Shown one piece after another: positions 35,801 through 45,627 of a stretch of DNA of 64,000 nucleotides. The position numbers and the translations under genes are program-made. Within the stretch, counting starts at the first letter, position 1, and each line of letters starts with the position of its first letter. Source of the DNA: Quillaja saponaria (taxonomy: Eukaryota; Streptophyta; Magnoliopsida; Fabales; Quillajaceae); contig CM055615.1 of assembly GCA_029379385.1 (NCBI GenBank), forward strand, positions 620,001 through 684,000, in the 5' to 3' direction. The notes beneath the pieces were generated by a model. The model did not search any database. It saw only the letters and a list, made by a program, of their open reading frames with translations, and had not been told where the DNA came from.

Positions 35801-36762
35801 CTGCAGTGCTATTTTCTTCCTTCACAATATACTTGTGCAGGATGATCAGAAGAATGTGAGCTTAAATAAGTTTGTTCAATACAAGAATAAGATATCCCGA
35901 ATATGCAGAAGCATCACGCCACCAAATGGGTTGGGAACAAGAATTGGTTATGCATTTGTTTCCTCCTCTGACCAGTTGCATAATATTGTATTGTTTTGAT
36001 ACTTCCTACAAGAATAGAAAGTTTGTGTAGTTTCACTAATAAACCAGTTGCTAAAAGGGGGTACTCTATGCCACAGTGAGCGGGTCTCAAGCAATGGAGA
36101 CAGTCGACATGCATTGTATTCCATACAGAGATCGCAAACTTGAGATCTTATCATATAAGTTCTAACAACCAGGCATGTAACAGGGCCTAAATTAAACACC
36201 TATCCAGCAAAACATTCTACGAGATAGCATACAGAGCATCTTTTCGTAAAGGAGCAGTATGAAACCACTGGTGAGGTGAATTAGTTATCTAATTGCCCAC
36301 AGGATCTAGGTAAAAACGAAAATTGAAATAATTATTCTCCATTCATTTTCTCTATTTTCTCAGAAAACAAATAGACACTAACTATCAGGACTATCAAGAA
36401 ACACCCAAGTGCATACGCGAATTAAATACAACATGAAGAATCATATGATGGTACCATATACTCACTCACACACACACATGAGGGTTGGTGAGGGCCTTAC
36501 TATTCAGTGACATCTTCAAGAACCATATTAACATAGACATCAAAACCCTTAAGAGTACCAACAAGCTCCTTGTCACCTTTCATAATAACCCATATTTTCG
36601 ACCCAATGCATCGGTCAATCAACTCTGCAAATTACCCACACAAAAAAAGGTGCTCAAATTTCTCTCCAATTTTCTCAGAAAAACTGCGAAGGATAGAGCA
36701 TAAAGATAAAGAGTTTGAAAGGGCAAACCTGATGGAAGGAGCTGCGAAGGATTGTTAGCCAT
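32850..36762 (-). CDS. LSM5: U6 snRNA-associated Sm-like protein LSm5
   Basis: Four small exons in transcription order: 36762-36729, 36624-36501, 33240-33168, 32882-32850. All splice sites are GT-AG and the phases fit, giving 87 residues against 88 recalled for Arabidopsis LSM5. The protein runs from [19 protein letters not shown] through the Sm1 motif ([31 protein letters not shown]) and Sm2 motif ([15 protein letters not shown]) to SPDPE. LSm5 belongs to the LSm1-7 ring (cytoplasmic decapping) and the LSm2-8 ring (nuclear U6 snRNA). The intron between exons 2 and 3 is 3,260 bases, very large for an 87-residue protein, and contains a scrap of LINE 3' end. No single exon is long enough to stand out as an open frame. 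Confidence 0.95.
33784..33815 (+). mobile_element. Short RTE LINE 3'-tail scrap in the LSM5 intron
   Basis: GTTTGGGATTCAGGACTTAG followed by TTGAGTTG matches the terminal tail of the LINE at 56517-56548 with four differences over 32 bases. Confidence 0.45.
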
Positions 36763-37560
36763 AGATTTTTAATCTGAACAGAAAACTCAACGTTCCGGTG
36801 GTCGGTGCCGGAGAAGACAAACAGATGAGTCTACCTGTTAGAATCACCAAAGTATCAGAGAGATCGAAAGAAAGAATTAGATGTAGCGCCGAGTCGTGTT
36901 ATATGCAATTCTATGTCGTTTTAACCTCCTAGACTGTTGGAGGAGGGGTGGATAAAAAGGATAGCTAAATTACTGTTTTTGTCCTAAAGTTTCATAAGAC
37001 CTAATTATCCCTAAATTTTTTCTCAACGTTGTCAATCATCATGTCCTAACAAGTGGAGAAAAGGGCTCGAAACCGGGAGAGCAGGTCGAAAGCTCGACTC
37101 GAATTCAATTTGGTAATTACTTGGTTTGTACTCAATTCGAAGTAAAACAAGTCACTCGAATTTAATTGTAAGTTCGATCATTATTTTGATTTGAGTATCG
37201 ATACACAGATACTCAGTTCAAAGGCTCAACGAGTAACTCATTATTTATATTTATTATATATTATATATATTAAATTATTAAAATGAAGTTGTTGAATTTA
37301 AATTATATTTTTTGGGAGTTTGAATAGTAGAATTAAGAATTTTTAAGTGTTTTCAATTATGTCTTGAATTATGAACGTGGTACGTCTAATTTTTGTGACA
37401 AGAATTTGTGATTCAATATTTAAATTTTCTTTTGTTGATATTGCATTTACAGATTTTTTTACATTTCTTAACAAATACTCAAGTTTAAAATGAGGTTCGC
37501 TTTCGAGCTCCAACTCTAGTTTTTTTATTCGAGTTGAGCTCAAGTATCTCAATACTTATT
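36763..37560. other. LSM5 promoter region and AT-rich spacer
   Basis: About 36763-36960 is the likely leader and core promoter of LSM5. The remainder is AT-rich with no gene. Confidence 0.4.
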
Positions 37561-39800
37561 TTACTAAAAATAAACAAAATTTATCACGATTTATCTCTAA
37601 TTATATGTTTAATAGTAAATTTGTAAAATAACTAATAATTTATTGATTGACGATTTATTTTTTATTGTATATATATCATATTAAATTGGCAGAGAAAATG
37701 ATGGTTTATGTATAGTTCTAATTTTTAGAGTAAAACGAAAATTCATTGGCAATTTTAGTTTAACAATGTGCTTCAACGTAATTTGGTAAAGTTCTTTGGG
37801 CATAAAATGGCAACAAGACTGACCATTTCTTATGATTGAATATTTCGAAGCAAATTGGCTAGAATTTGGTCCATTTATGTACGTGTGTAAAGTGGCTATG
37901 TTTCAAAGGAAAACCAAATTGCTTCTGACTTTTTATGGCTTATTATGAAATGGTTGAAATTCTGACAATTTAAGTGTCATTGAATATTTTCTACTAAAAT
38001 GGCACAGTGAGTGGGGGTTTATGTGTAAATTGGAGAAGTCCTTGAGGATTTACATCTACAGAGTAAAATGGCAAATTATCAAACTATATATGTCTATTTA
38101 TATGTTTCAAAGTAAATTGACAAAAAATTTGGTGATTTATATCTAAATTTATGGTTTAAAATAAATAGGCATGGTAATTGATGATTTCTATAAATAATTT
38201 ATGTGAATCATGTCTAATGATTTAGGTCTAATTATATTTTTCACACAAATAATGTTTGACGATTTATGTTTAATTATATAAATCATATAATAAATTAGAG
38301 TAGTTTATGTTGAGTAACAGTAAATTTAACAAATATGTGACTATTGATATCTATTTGTATGCTTCATTGTAAACCGACATAATACTTGACTATTTAGGAA
38401 TTATTACATAGTTCATTGAAAATTCACAAAATCATTCATGATTTATCTCTAGTTATATTTCTTTAGTATATTTGCAATATAAATTAGTTATTTTTAAGTA
38501 TATATTTTCTACTAAATTGACTAACATTGACCATTTATTTTTAATTGTATATCTCATATTAAATTGGTAGAACATATGACAATTTATGTGGAGTTTTATG
38601 TTTCACAAGGCAAAGTCTTTAGAATTTCATTCTAACAATGTGCTACAACATAAATCGATAGAATGATAGAAGATACTTAATTGGCAATTTCACTCTAACA
38701 ATGTGCTACAACGTAACCCGGTAGACTGATAGGCGATTTAAGACTTATTACATGTTATGAAATAAAATGGCAACAAGACTGGCCATTTACTCATGATTGC
38801 ATATTTTGAAGGAAATTGGCAAAATATTTAACTATTTATGGATAAAGTATTTGTGTTTCAAAGGAAAAATACAAAACTCTTGGCCTTTTATGATTGATTA
38901 TGAAATAAAATGACAAAAATATTAACGATATAAATTTCTTTGAATAAATCCAAACAAACTGGAACAATAAGTGGTGATTTATGTGTAAATTGACAAAGTA
39001 GGTGGTGATTTACTTCTAACTATTAATTTGTATTTCTGAGTAAAATGACGAAGTATTTGATGATTTATATTAATAATCTGTGTGAATCGTGTCTAACGAT
39101 TTAGGTCTAATTAATTTTTTTACACGAAATTGACTTAATGTATGGCAATTTATGTCTAATTATATGATAAATCGATGTAGTTTATGTTGATTTATGTCTT
39201 ATTTCACAATAAATTGAATATATATGTGGCTATTTATGTCTAATTGTATGCTTCATAGTAAATCAACATAATACTTAGCTATTTAAGTATAATTATATAT
39301 CTTGCTAAAAATAAATAAAATCTATCACAATTTATCTCTAATTAATTAAATGTTTAATAGTAAACTTGCAAAATAAATAATATTTTATTTTTAATAAATT
39401 TATCATAATAAATTACGAAAGAGACTGACAATTTATTTATAATTGTAAATCTCGTTTTAAATTAGCAAAAAATATGATGACTTATGTATAGTTTAAATTT
39501 CAGCAAAAATGCACAGACTTTGACAATTTTAACGTAAGTGAACCAGAAATTTTATTACAATTTTCAATAATATGGGTCTGATTAAATATTTCGAATTAAA
39601 TTGACAAAGTTTATGATGATTTATATATAAAGTGAAAATTTAATTCTAACTATGTATTTCAAAGTAAAACATCAAAATAGCTGAAAATTCATGTGTATCT
39701 ATATGTTCCATAAAAAACTAACAAGGAGTCTGACAATTTATATTTAATTATAAGTTTGACAATAAATAGGAATAATGTTGATAATTTACATTGGCTAGTG
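37561..39800. repeat. Diverged higher-order tandem repeat, about 0.85-0.96 kb unit
   Basis: About two and a half large units, each made of degenerate 50-60-bp submonomers with the theme AAATTGACAAAATA then TGATGATTTATGTCTAATTA. Landmarks recur in the same order. TTTATCTCTAATTATATG occurs at 37590, with variants at 38441 and 39331. AAAATGGCAACAAGACTG is at 37804 and 38764. A GTGAATC(A/G)TGTCTAA(T/C)GATTTAGG block is at 38212 and 39081. A GTATGCTTCAT block is at 38358 and 39246. A block containing ATTAAATTGG(C/T)AGA follows TTAATTGTAT-like sequence near 37660, 38550 and 39440. Every frame is stopped repeatedly, so it is not coding. It lies between the divergent LSM5 and CASPL4B1 genes. Confidence 0.8.
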
Positions 39801-40004
39801 ATACACCTAGCTGGTTAGTAATTTCACAAGACCAAGGAGAAGCAGCAATCTGATGTGGAATAATTTTTATCCCTACACAATACATCCAATAAAATCTCAC
39901 CACGTCATTTCTAAATTATTTGTCACGCGCGTTCCTATTGGCTTATTTGGCGTGACAGCGTTAACTTCCATTATTCCAAAACTGAATGACACCCCACCCA
40001 TACG

Positions 40005-40013
40005 TATATAAAA
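40005..40013 (+). promoter_or_regulatory. TATA box of CASPL4B1
   Basis: TATATAAAA lies 51-59 bases before the start codon, implying a leader of roughly 30 bases. A reverse CCAAT element (CTATTGGC, about 39935) and CACGTCA and CACGCGCG motifs lie 65-110 bases further upstream. Confidence 0.65.
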
Positions 40014-40063
40014 AGCCTACGTCTGAATTTTCTACGAGAACAAAGGAGTGTTGAGAGACAGAG

Positions 40064-41623
40064 ATGACGAATATTGAAGACCCAGGGTCGAATAAACATT
40101 TTGGATCTCCGCCGGCTACTGTAACTCCGGCGAAATCAACCCCGGCCGAAACTGGGGTTCGGAATCAAACGGCAGGAACGGGATTCGGAGTGCCAGGAAT
40201 CTTAAGACGGTGGAGGAGGGAGGATTTGATAAAGAGAGGGTACTTGGGTTTGAGAGGATTATCTCTGCTTTTCTCTTTGCTGTCTTTTATAATCATGGCC
40301 AGCAATAAACATGGTGATTGGAGACAATTTGATAAATACGAGGAATACAGGTGGGTACTAGGTAGTCTTTTTTTCTTTTTTCTAATTCAATTGGAAAATT
40401 GATTTGGGTACTTGAGGATTGTGATTGATATTGTTGGAATTTGATTAAAGTTTGAATTTTTACTTTTTTTTTTCAATTTGGGTTTGTGTTGAATTGGAAA
40501 ATTGGAATAGGTATTTGTTGGCAATAGGGATTTTGGGGACAATATACACTGGACTCCAAGCTTGGCGTCAAGTTCAGGAACTATACACCGGAAAAAATTT
40601 GTTTCGACATCAAACATCGGCATTGGTAGATTTCTTTGGAGATCAGGTCTGTTTCCTCCTCACTTTGATTTCCACCCTTCCATGTTGCTCTGTTTGTATT
40701 AACCTTAGTTTTCTGTCCTTAGAAAAGTGGATTTTCTTTATTTTTCTCCAAAGGATGAGAAGGTGGAAAATCGAACCTAAGCTAGCATTGGCAATATGGG
40801 TACGAGGATAGAAAAGTGTTTTGGTCTCTTTTGAAATGCTAGAAAGTACATATTTTTATTACTGTCTGCTAGACATACGAAATTCAACTGAGTAAACAAT
40901 TATACATTGGACTTTGGAGGAAGATTGGAATTGCCTTTGATATTAAGGCAAAGGTCATTAGAAAAACAAGAGAGAGAGCTAAAAAGCAATTTTTAAAAAG
41001 TTGGCATCTTCGACTTTTCTTGCAAGTTACCTCTACAAAAGGTTTAGATAAAAAGGAAGTTCCTTTCCTTACAATAATATAATATGCTTTTGTAATTACG
41101 TAGAAGTTTCTCCCAGCTATCTAATAGCTATAGTAAACTTGAAAAGAATTTGTTAATTATTGTTGATGACTAGTGCATTAGGCGTAGAAACTTCATTTGA
41201 AAATTTCAAACTTCGACTAACAAAATTATTATATCAGTTGGGGCTTTGACTAACAAAATTATTGTTGGTGACTAGTGCATCAGTGGTATAAACTTCATTT
41301 GAAAATTTCAAACTTCCACTTACAAAATTATTAGATCAGTGGGGGCTTTCATGCTATCTATCTTATTCTGTTAGTTATGAACTTTTATTTAAATGACTGG
41401 AAACTTAGACCGGAAAAGTTTTGATTTGCAGATTATGGCATATCTTTTCATATCAGCAGCATCTTCAGCAGTTCCCTTAACAAATAGGATGAGGGAAGGA
41501 GCTGACAACATTTTTACAGACTCTTCAGCAGCATCCATTAGCATGGGTTTTTTGGCATTCTTATGTTTAGCATTATCAGCCATGGTTTCTGGATACAAGC
41601 TATCAACTCAATCTTATGTCTGA
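40064..41623 (+). CDS. CASPL4B1: CASP-like protein 4B1
   Basis: Three exons (40064-40350, 40511-40646, 41432-41623) give 204 residues. A polar, Pro/Thr-rich cytoplasmic N-terminus of about 45 residues precedes GVPGILRRWRREDLIKRG. Four membrane segments of the CASP/MARVEL type follow: LGLRGLSLLFSLLSFIIMAS, YLLAIGILGTIYTGLQAW, IMAYLFISAASSAVPLT and ISMGFLAFLCLALSAMVSGY. HGDWRQFDKYEEYR and NRMREGADNIFTDSSAASIS are subfamily 4B hallmarks. CASP-like proteins are four-span plasma-membrane proteins that form membrane scaffolds; the exact role of 4B1 is not established to my knowledge. The second intron carries a 102-bp tandem duplication. Confidence 0.94.
41159..41349. repeat. 102-bp tandem duplication in CASPL4B1 intron 2
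   Basis: Copies at 41159-41247 and 41261-41349 share GACTAGTGCAT, AAACTTCATTTGAAAATTTC and CAAAATTATTA with a handful of substitutions. The spacer repeats TTTGACTAACAAAATT. Confidence 0.75.
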
Positions 41624-42254
41624 CTCCTCTTATTTTCCTTTTTAATTTCACAAATTATTTTTTTCCAAATTATTGTTTTTCTTTTGTTATTTACAATATA
41701 TTTACATATAAATTTTTTGTGATGAAGTGAGCTTAGCATTTTGCAACCCTTCTTTTGTTCATATGTGTGTTGTAATTGATTCAGTATATGAATGCAAGCA
41801 ATCAGGTTTATTTGTATAAGATGATGGTTGTTTATATTCTCTCTTAGTACAGAAATGTAACAATGTTTTACCGAACAGCAAAACAGGCAAAAATAAAAGG
41901 TATAATAATAGAAACAGCTATGAAATTTGGTAAAACCACATCTTACGAAGTAAATTTATTCTAGGAAGATCTTGATAAAATGATATTCACCTGTCAGTTG
42001 TTCTGTTCTGTGTTTACTTGTATAGTAATCAAACTGAAACAAGGACAGCTTCTTCTGAAGCTTGAAGTGGCCTCAACAGATAACAAATGCAACTAGCTAC
42101 TCTAACTGATACAATTCCTAATTTAACAGAGCTAAATAGTATAATCACTACTTTGTTATTTGGACGAATAGCTAAACACCTAAGAAATTACACAAAAAAT
42201 CATTGAATGATACGTTAAGTTGCAGTTCCTAATCTAAAAATTCTTTGACAGGAA
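41624..42254. other. 3' regions of convergent CASPL4B1 and WRKY33-like genes
   Basis: 631 bases between two stop codons that face each other. AT-rich, with no feature beyond the expected 3' UTRs. Confidence 0.5.
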
Positions 42255-44730
42255 TTAATGAAGGAATGTTTCGTCTTTGGCCCCAGGAAATTCCCAATCT
42301 GAGAATTGTGTATGATTTGTATAGGCACTGATTGATCTACTATAACTCGAATTGCCAAAACTACCTTGCCTTTGCAACATTTCTAGTGTAAATGGTTCTT
42401 GACTTCCAGGTGTTGGTTTCAATGTTTCATAGAGAGAATTTGTGATGTTTGTTTGATTAGAGTAACTGGGCAGAGCTGAGGGTCTTATAGGCACAGGTGC
42501 ATTGGTGGTATTACTAACCAATGAAGTTCTATTCGCAGTATAGAAGCTGCTGCCACGTGCAGCAGGGACATCATGATTGTGTTTTCCTTCATAAGTTGTG
42601 ATGACAGCCTTCAAATCATTGGATGCTCTCTCAACATGTTTCCTCACTGAACAACCCGCAGATGTACATTTGTAGTAACTCCTGCAGATTACAGAAATCA
42701 CACAAAGCTGAGCTACCAAGTTCTAGAAGTTTAATCTATAAAACTAAAATTTCAAAGGACATAAAGGTTTCAACTTTCAAAGAATATCATCAACAGGGTT
42801 GTTCTTCTTTAAGCATTTACAGCACTAATTCAATAACAGGTTAGTTATATTTATTAATTTATTTTGAACCAATCCTGCATAATTTGTCAAATTCAAGAGG
42901 CTAAAGAAAACTTAAAAGGACTTGAGGTCAAACTTTCATACCTTGGGTTTGGATTCCCTTTAACAACTTTCTGTCCATATTTCCTCCATCTATAACCATC
43001 ATCAAGTATATCAATTTCACTTGTTGTTTGAACTACAACTCTAGGTTCCCTCACAGTTCTGCTCCCTGAAGCGGAATAACCCTCAAATTCATTTTCTCCT
43101 TTCCTACAAAGCGTGACAGTTAGAATTAGTTTGATTTGAAAAGATAAATAAACTAGGCCAGCATTCTTGTACTTCTACAATCTTACCATCTCTTGGCATC
43201 AGGTGCATTTTTATCCTCACATCCTCCTGCAGAATTAATAGTTTGTGATCTTTGGTCAAAGTCTTCATCCCCAAGTGACATTGAAGAGTCATCATGCATT
43301 GTCACAAGCTCCACTGCTGCTGCATCGCCGAGATTTACAACTGCCTGATCAGAAATCCCTGAATTGGTGCATGAAGAAGGTTGAATCAATTGAGAACTCG
43401 ATTGTCTAGTAGACTGAGGCTTTGGATGGTTATGACTTCCCTTATAGACTATTTCAGTAATCTGTCCATCCAAAGACCTCTCAACTTTCTTCTTCATTGG
43501 GCAATTCAGGGATGTACACTTGTAATAACTGCGAGGATTTTCGCTTCCTTTTACTTGTTTCTGTCCATACTTTCTCCAGTTATACCCATCTTCTGATCTT
43601 CTTTGCTCTCTAACAGACTGATATGACTGAATGTTGTTAACATTACCAGACCAAGGAGCTGAAGTAGTCTGTATGTTTGATTTCATTGTCGACATTTCTG
43701 AGGTAAAGTTTTGAGTTGTTTGATATTCTGATTTCATTCCCGTCTTCTGATCTAATGATACATCAATTTGTTTGGTGGCTTCATTGAATTTCCATGTTTC
43801 TTGTTTCTTTAATGATTCCTGCTGCTGTTCAAGTAGAACAAGTATTAAAGACAAATGAAACTAAATTACACGTATACAACAACTAACCCCTTTTGTACAT
43901 ATAATACTTTTGAAAAGAAAACTACATTTTGTCAGAACAACCCATTATTTTAATTCTTGGACCTTGTTTTTGACAATTGAAAGGGCTTGCAAAATGACAA
44001 AGCAACAACAAATTGAAGCCATATGTATGAAAATTTTAAGAATATCCAAAGCAACACAAGACAATGAAAGGTGACCAAGAAAAAAAAGACAAAAACCCAA
44101 TTTTATTTTGGTCAAATCGTTAAAGAAAGAATGGAACATACCCCCGAAAACATAGTTGAAGAAGACTGAAAGATGGATGCAGGCTTTGCTTGAGTTTGAA
44201 ATGAAAAGTCAGAGTAATTTTTATCTTCCCCTTTCGGATCACCTTGCTGATTCTCACTAGAATTAGTCAACCAGTTAAAGTTCTGATCAGCAAATTTCCC
44301 AGTTGTTGGAGATGCAAAAATCTGAACCAACATATAAAAATATAAGACACCCACAATTAGTAATGATCAAAAACACGTAGCAAGTGAAATGAGAGTTCTT
44401 GTTACTGCTTACATTTGGAGAGGAGAGAAACAAGGAAGAGTTTAAGAATTCAGTTGGACTTAAACTTGGTGTGATAGACAAATAAGAAGAAGGAGAAATT
44501 GGATTAGGAGAAAGAGGTAATGAGGGAGGTGGGACTGACTTGAATTTAGGAATATCAAGTCCAAATCTGTCTGTTTTAAGGTCTGAAAACCCCCAATTAT
44601 TGTCATCCATGTTAATGCTATTATTGGAAAGGAGGTCAGTGAAAGAGGTCCTCAAGAAATGGCGTTGGAAAGGAAACTTCGGATTAGAATTTATAGAAAT
44701 TCTATTTGAATTTGGCGGCTGAGGAACCAT
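42255..44730 (-). CDS. WRKY33: WRKY33-type group I WRKY transcription factor
   Basis: Five exons in transcription order: 44730-44413, 44321-44142, 43824-43187, 43103-42942, 42681-42255. They give 574 residues. Two WRKYGQK domains are present. The N-terminal one is [15 protein letters not shown] with a C-X4-C zinc finger ([18 protein letters not shown]). The C-terminal one is [15 protein letters not shown], split by an intron at the conserved arginine (PNPR/SYYKC). Upstream are SP-rich clusters ([44 protein letters not shown]) like the MPK3/MPK6 target region of WRKY33. WRKY33 controls camalexin synthesis and necrotroph defence in Arabidopsis. Synteny with IREG1 and CASPL4B1 supports orthology. 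The start at 44730 was chosen; a start 27 codons upstream (44811) is also open. WRKY25/26-like identity is the alternative. Confidence 0.92.
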
Positions 44731-44865
44731 AGAAAGGTATTTCTTTCTGAGGGAAGGAGGAATTTTTTTTTTTTCTTTTTGTTTCAATGGTAAAATTTGT
44801 AGCTTTGTCATCCAAACTTCAAAAAAGTCTTGTAATCTGCTGCTTCTGAGAAGCTGAAGAGATGT

Positions 44866-44910
44866 TTGACCGTGGAAAATAAGTTTGGGTCAAGACTTGT
44901 GGGTTTGACT
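44866..44910. promoter_or_regulatory. Cluster of three W-boxes upstream of the WRKY33-like gene
   Basis: TTGACC at 44866-44871, its reverse GGTCAA at 44888-44893, and TTGACT at 44905-44910 lie within 45 bases, 136-180 bases upstream of the start codon. W-boxes (TTGAC[C/T]) are WRKY binding sites, and clustered W-boxes are known from the Arabidopsis WRKY33 promoter, where they support self-activation. Confidence 0.65.
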
Positions 44911-45627
44911 TGGAATGGCCACACAAGGTAGGCGGACCGCGGCTTGAGTCACAAAGCATAGGATTGGATGGCGGTCCAGGTGTATATCATAATTTTGCCA
45001 TCTGTTTGTTTATGTGGCGCACCTGTGGAAAACAATTGGGATCTCTCTATTTATTGGACCGTTTTTTTGAAGAAAAAATATTATTTCAAAAATTGTTCTC
45101 ATAACAAAAATCTAAAAACTCTGTATTTATTTCTACCAAAAAAAAAAACTCTGTATACATAATTTTTTCCCTAAATAACTTTCAATTCTTTCGTGAGGTA
45201 CTTACTTTTAATGATAGAAGTACAAGACCGGGGAGTAATATATATATCTTATCTTGAAGAGTATTTTTGTTGTTCGAATCAATTTATATATATAATCTAT
45301 TAATGAAAAGCAGGAACATTATACTTCTAATTATTTACTATCACTCTCACTAATTACATATTACAGATGCAGTCATACAGATTGCAGAAAAGGTAACTGA
45401 AACATCTTCCATTTTAATTTATTTTTTTAGTTACAATATATTCCATCTTGTTGGTAAGGTTTGCAGAACACATTTCATTCAGAGTTGTTGCTTTAAAGAG
45501 CAGCCAGGAGTAACATAACTAACTACTTCATCATATAGTGCAGAATTTACACTAAACAAGCATTTTTCTTTTCTTTACATCATGCAATGCAAGATTTTGT
45601 CTGAAACTTAAAACAGATTCAGAGAAA
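44911..45627. other. WRKY33 promoter to FBL3 3' end
   Basis: No gene. A TATA-like AATAAATAG on the minus strand lies near 45050 and could serve the WRKY gene. The rest is AT-rich. Confidence 0.4.

Noticed and set aside
35655..35999. 114-codon + strand frame inside the LSM5 intron
   Set aside because: Low-information composition, no recognisable domain, no splice or promoter context.
37561..39800. CRISPR-like array
   Set aside because: Repeats are degenerate, contiguous and nested, with no conserved repeat/unique spacer alternation; the DNA is plant nuclear.
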